A DNA stretch of 64,000 nucleotides from Bartonella taylorii 8TBB (GTDB lineage Bacteria > Pseudomonadota > Alphaproteobacteria > Rhizobiales > Rhizobiaceae), in NCBI RefSeq assembly GCF_902825155.1, contig NZ_CADEAG010000002.1:124001-188000 (forward strand), in the 5' to 3' direction. The notes below the pieces were generated by a model, which had not been told where the DNA came from, ran no database searches, and was given only the letters and a program-made list of their open reading frames with translations. The translations under genes and the position numbers were made by a program. Below are positions 61,703 through 64,000 of this stretch, piece by piece (the stretch's first letter is position 1; the number at the start of each line of letters is the position of its first letter).

Positions 61703-62705
61703 GAAGTATTCCCCTTTTAGATCTATGGTTTGTTTTTTCTATTTAGAGTTGTTTGCGATTTGTATCTTATATCATAAAAAGATTAATTCTACAGCGATAA
61801 TTTTTTATGAGAACTATTTAAGACCTATGATTTTGCTTGTAAAGTCGTGTCTTTCTAGGGTTTTATTTCAGTCAGGGAGAAGAGTTATAATATTAATAGG
61901 AAAGCTATTTTTAGTTTTTATTACTTGTTTAATAATATTAATCCTTTTCAGATAAAAATATATAAAAATACAGTGTTTTTGTGGTAAAATCATATTTTAA
62001 TTTCTTTAGAGTATAAGAAATTCATGTGGTTAATAAAAATATCATTTTATTGTAAGTTGAGATAAATATAGATTCATATAAAGTGTAATACTTTTTCATT
62101 TATGTAATTTCTATTGTTTTATAAACTGACATTATTATAAGAATTTGTGAAATACTTGGTGTTTATTGATAAATTTGCAATATTTTAAGAATCTGACTTA
62201 TAATACGTTTTTCAGAGGAAACAAGGTTTTTTTCTTGAGGGAGGCTTATTATGCATATCCATGTTGTGGTGATCCACAATCTACACGTCTACAGCTGAAA
62301 GTGTTATTGTTGTTCATTTTCCTTTCCACTTAACTACTGTTGCAAAAAGAATTTTTCAAAATGAGGAAGATGCAGTTTTTGTTATAGAAGGGAGTAATTT
62401 TCAATAAAAGTTAATTATTATTGAAAAAACTCCTTTTTTCTTCGATTTTAATAAAAAGAGTGAATGCTTTTTAAAAGCAATACTTGTTAAAATAGTTAAA
62501 TATTTTTTGATCTTAAAGGTTATATCTTTGTAAAAGAAAAAAATGACATATTTGTAATAATAAAAAGTAATTTACTTTTTAGAGCTTGTCGCAGAGAGTA
62601 TTGCTTCTTTACGATATTAAAGGAGGGAAGTTTGTAAATATTTGATTTCCATATGATAGGCATAAAAAAGCTCAGTGTCCTAAGTTTTTTTATTAACATA
62701 AAAAG
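61703..62705. repeat. Repeated spacer between permease copies 3 and 4
   Basis: About 1 kb without a gene. It shares the copy-2/3 spacer elements in a more diverged form (ACTTGGTGTTTATTGATAAA, CACAATCTACACGTC, TTTCAAAATGAGGAAG). A 103-codon plus-strand frame at 61644-61955 overlaps the start of copy 3 and is not called. Confidence 0.65.
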
Positions 62706-64000
62706 TTAATGAATGCTGTCCCCTTGAAGATATCCCTGAAGATATCCCTTTTTTTGAGTATCTAGTATAAAGAAAATTATGATAAATGCAATGATCATCA
62801 TACCGACTATATAAAAATGGAATAAAGATTCATATCCAAGATCTTTTAATCCAAGCGCTACAGTTTCAGCAGAACCACCAAACAATGCATTAGCAATAGC
62901 ATAAGAGAGTCCAACACCCATTGCGCGTATTGAAGCAGGGAACATTTCTGCTTTTACGATACCAGAGATAGATGTATCAAAACTCATAATGCAGAGCATC
63001 CCAATAATGACAGATAATGCTACCCATGTATCATCAGTGTTCCCAATGATTCTCAGTGCAGGGATTGTAAAGATGATGGACAAAGTGCTCCAAATAAGCA
63101 GTAAATTTTTTGTGCCAATTTTGTCTGCGAGGGAACCAAATATGGGCTGGAGTAACATGAAAACAAAGAGTGCAGAAGTCATTATTGTTGTAGCAGTATG
63201 TTTATCAAATCCGGTAGTCGTTATCAGATATTTTTGCATATAGGTCGTACAGGTATAAAATGTGAGAGATCCTCCAGCTGTAAAACCAATCACTAAAAAG
63301 AAAGCTTTTCCATGATTGCATAGAAGCTCTTCAAGACTACCAGCCTGTTTTTTAGAACGCCCTTCTTTTGTCGTTGTTTCATGAAGTGAACGACGTAGGT
63401 AAATTGCAACAATTGCTCCCAATCCACCAATTGCAAAAGGAATACGCCACCCCCATGCCTTCAACTGATCTTCTGTTAAATAGAGTGCTAGAGTAAACAT
63501 AGTTAAACTGGCGAGAAGCTGACCACCAATCAGTGTGGCATATTGGAATGAACTAAAAAACACACGACGACTTTGGGGTGCAACTTCGCTCATATAAGTT
63601 ATTGTTGTACCATATTCACCGCCCACTGAGAGTCCTTGAAGCATATGAAGTAAAATGAGCAAAATCGCTGCTGTTGCTCCAATGGTTTCATAGGTAGGCA
63701 GTAAAGCGATGAGGAATGAGCCACCGCACATCATAAAAACAGAAATAAGCATTGAGCGTTTGCGTCCATAACGGTCAGCAATAAAGCCAAAAAGCCAACC
63801 ACCAATTGGACGCATGAGAAAGCCTATAAAAAGGACAATGGAAGACTTTAAAAATTCGGTAATATCCCCATTGGAGGGAAAAAACTGTGACGAAAAATAA
63901 ATGGATGTAAAAGAATAAACATAAAAACCATACCATTCTATCAGATTACTTGATGCACTAGATATGATAGAAAAAATACGTTCTCTTGTATTATGCGGTG
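62706..64000 (-). CDS. kgtP: KgtP-like MFS permease, copy 4, partial (N-terminus beyond window) and diverged
   Basis: Fourth paralogue. The frame is open from the stop at 62706 to the right edge (430 residues; about eight N-terminal residues are missing). Compared with copies 1-3 the family signature [10 protein letters not shown] reads SNLIEWYGFY, losing the conserved G and D. One codon is missing near FPSNGDITEF, and the first helix differs (SSIVLFIGF for TAGIFFIGF). A 12-bp duplication near 62725-62748 repeats GYLQ in the C-terminus. Other motifs remain intact. It may have altered or lost transport. Confidence 0.85.
   Translation of the reverse strand, partial: PHNTRERIFSIISSASSNLIEWYGFYVYSFTSIYFSSQFFPSNGDITEFLKSSIVLFIGFLMRPIGGWLFGFIADRYGRKRSMLISVFMMCGGSFLIALLPTYETIGATAAILLILLHMLQGLSVGGEYGTTITYMSEVAPQSRRVFFSSFQYATLIGGQLLASLTMFTLALYLTEDQLKAWGWRIPFAIGGLGAIVAIYLRRSLHETTTKEGRSKKQAGSLEELLCNHGKAFFLVIGFTAGGSLTFYTCTTYMQKYLITTTGFDKHTATTIMTSALFVFMLLQPIFGSLADKIGTKNLLLIWSTLSIIFTIPALRIIGNTDDTWVALSVIIGMLCIMSFDTSISGIVKAEMFPASIRAMGVGLSYAIANALFGGSAETVALGLKDLGYESLFHFYIVGMMIIAFIIIFFILDTQKKGYLQGYLQGDSIH

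Overview
The window looks like chromosomal DNA of a Bartonella species (Rhizobiales, Alphaproteobacteria). The evidence is an AT-rich genome with long degraded spacers, a Rhizobiales-type gene order, a long FtsZ (589 aa), an SspB of the alphaproteobacterial type, and a circularly permuted two-piece tmRNA encoding the tag ANDNYAEARLAA. The genus is inferred from remembered sequence types, not from a search.

Layout. 1-7.6 kb: a partial Na/phosphate-cotransporter-like gene, a YbdG-type mechanosensitive channel, then dnaG and rpoD with a structured element between them, and a YcgN-type cysteine-cluster protein. 7.6-13.6 kb: a SIMPL-domain protein, a tRNA with a CAU anticodon, and a degraded, phage-flavoured stretch. 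That stretch holds two XRE-type repressors, a perfect 12-bp palindrome beside one of them, one intact and one decayed copy of a YdcK-like repeat gene, a small membrane/coiled-coil protein and a DUF1508 protein. 13.9-22.4 kb: a TerC/DUF475 membrane protein, pncA, ettA, an ArsR-methyltransferase fusion, a 1.4-kb region without protein genes that ends in a candidate small RNA with an anti-Shine-Dalgarno loop, a small unknown protein and a lytic transglycosylase.

22.4-47.7 kb: rnpB, then a compact division and cell-wall (dcw) cluster: rsmH-ftsL-ftsI-murE-murF-mraY-murD-ftsW-murG-murC-murB-ddl-ftsQ-ftsA-ftsZ, followed by lpxC, bamD, recN and ligA, all on the + strand. Most genes touch or overlap their neighbours. 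They make UDP-MurNAc-pentapeptide and lipid II, flip and polymerise it at the septum, and build the Z-ring. LpxC and BamD add lipid A synthesis and outer-membrane protein assembly. No mraZ is present at the head of the cluster.

48-56.5 kb: a minus-strand operon (SCO protein, prmA, aminopeptidase P), a hexapeptide acetyltransferase, uvrD, and an sspB-DUF4169-RHH operon immediately downstream of ssrA (tmRNA). The tag-maker and the tag-delivery adaptor are therefore neighbours. 56.2-64 kb: a DUF2853 gene followed by four tandem KgtP-like MFS permease genes on the minus strand. The last runs off the window, and the spacers are themselves repeated and hold a decayed second DUF2853 copy. The fourth permease has lost conserved residues of the family motif.

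The most interesting leads are the tandem permease array with one diverging copy, the anti-SD small-RNA candidate near 20.6 kb, the structured element ahead of rpoD, the ArsR-methyltransferase fusion with an eroded SAM motif, and the missing mraZ.
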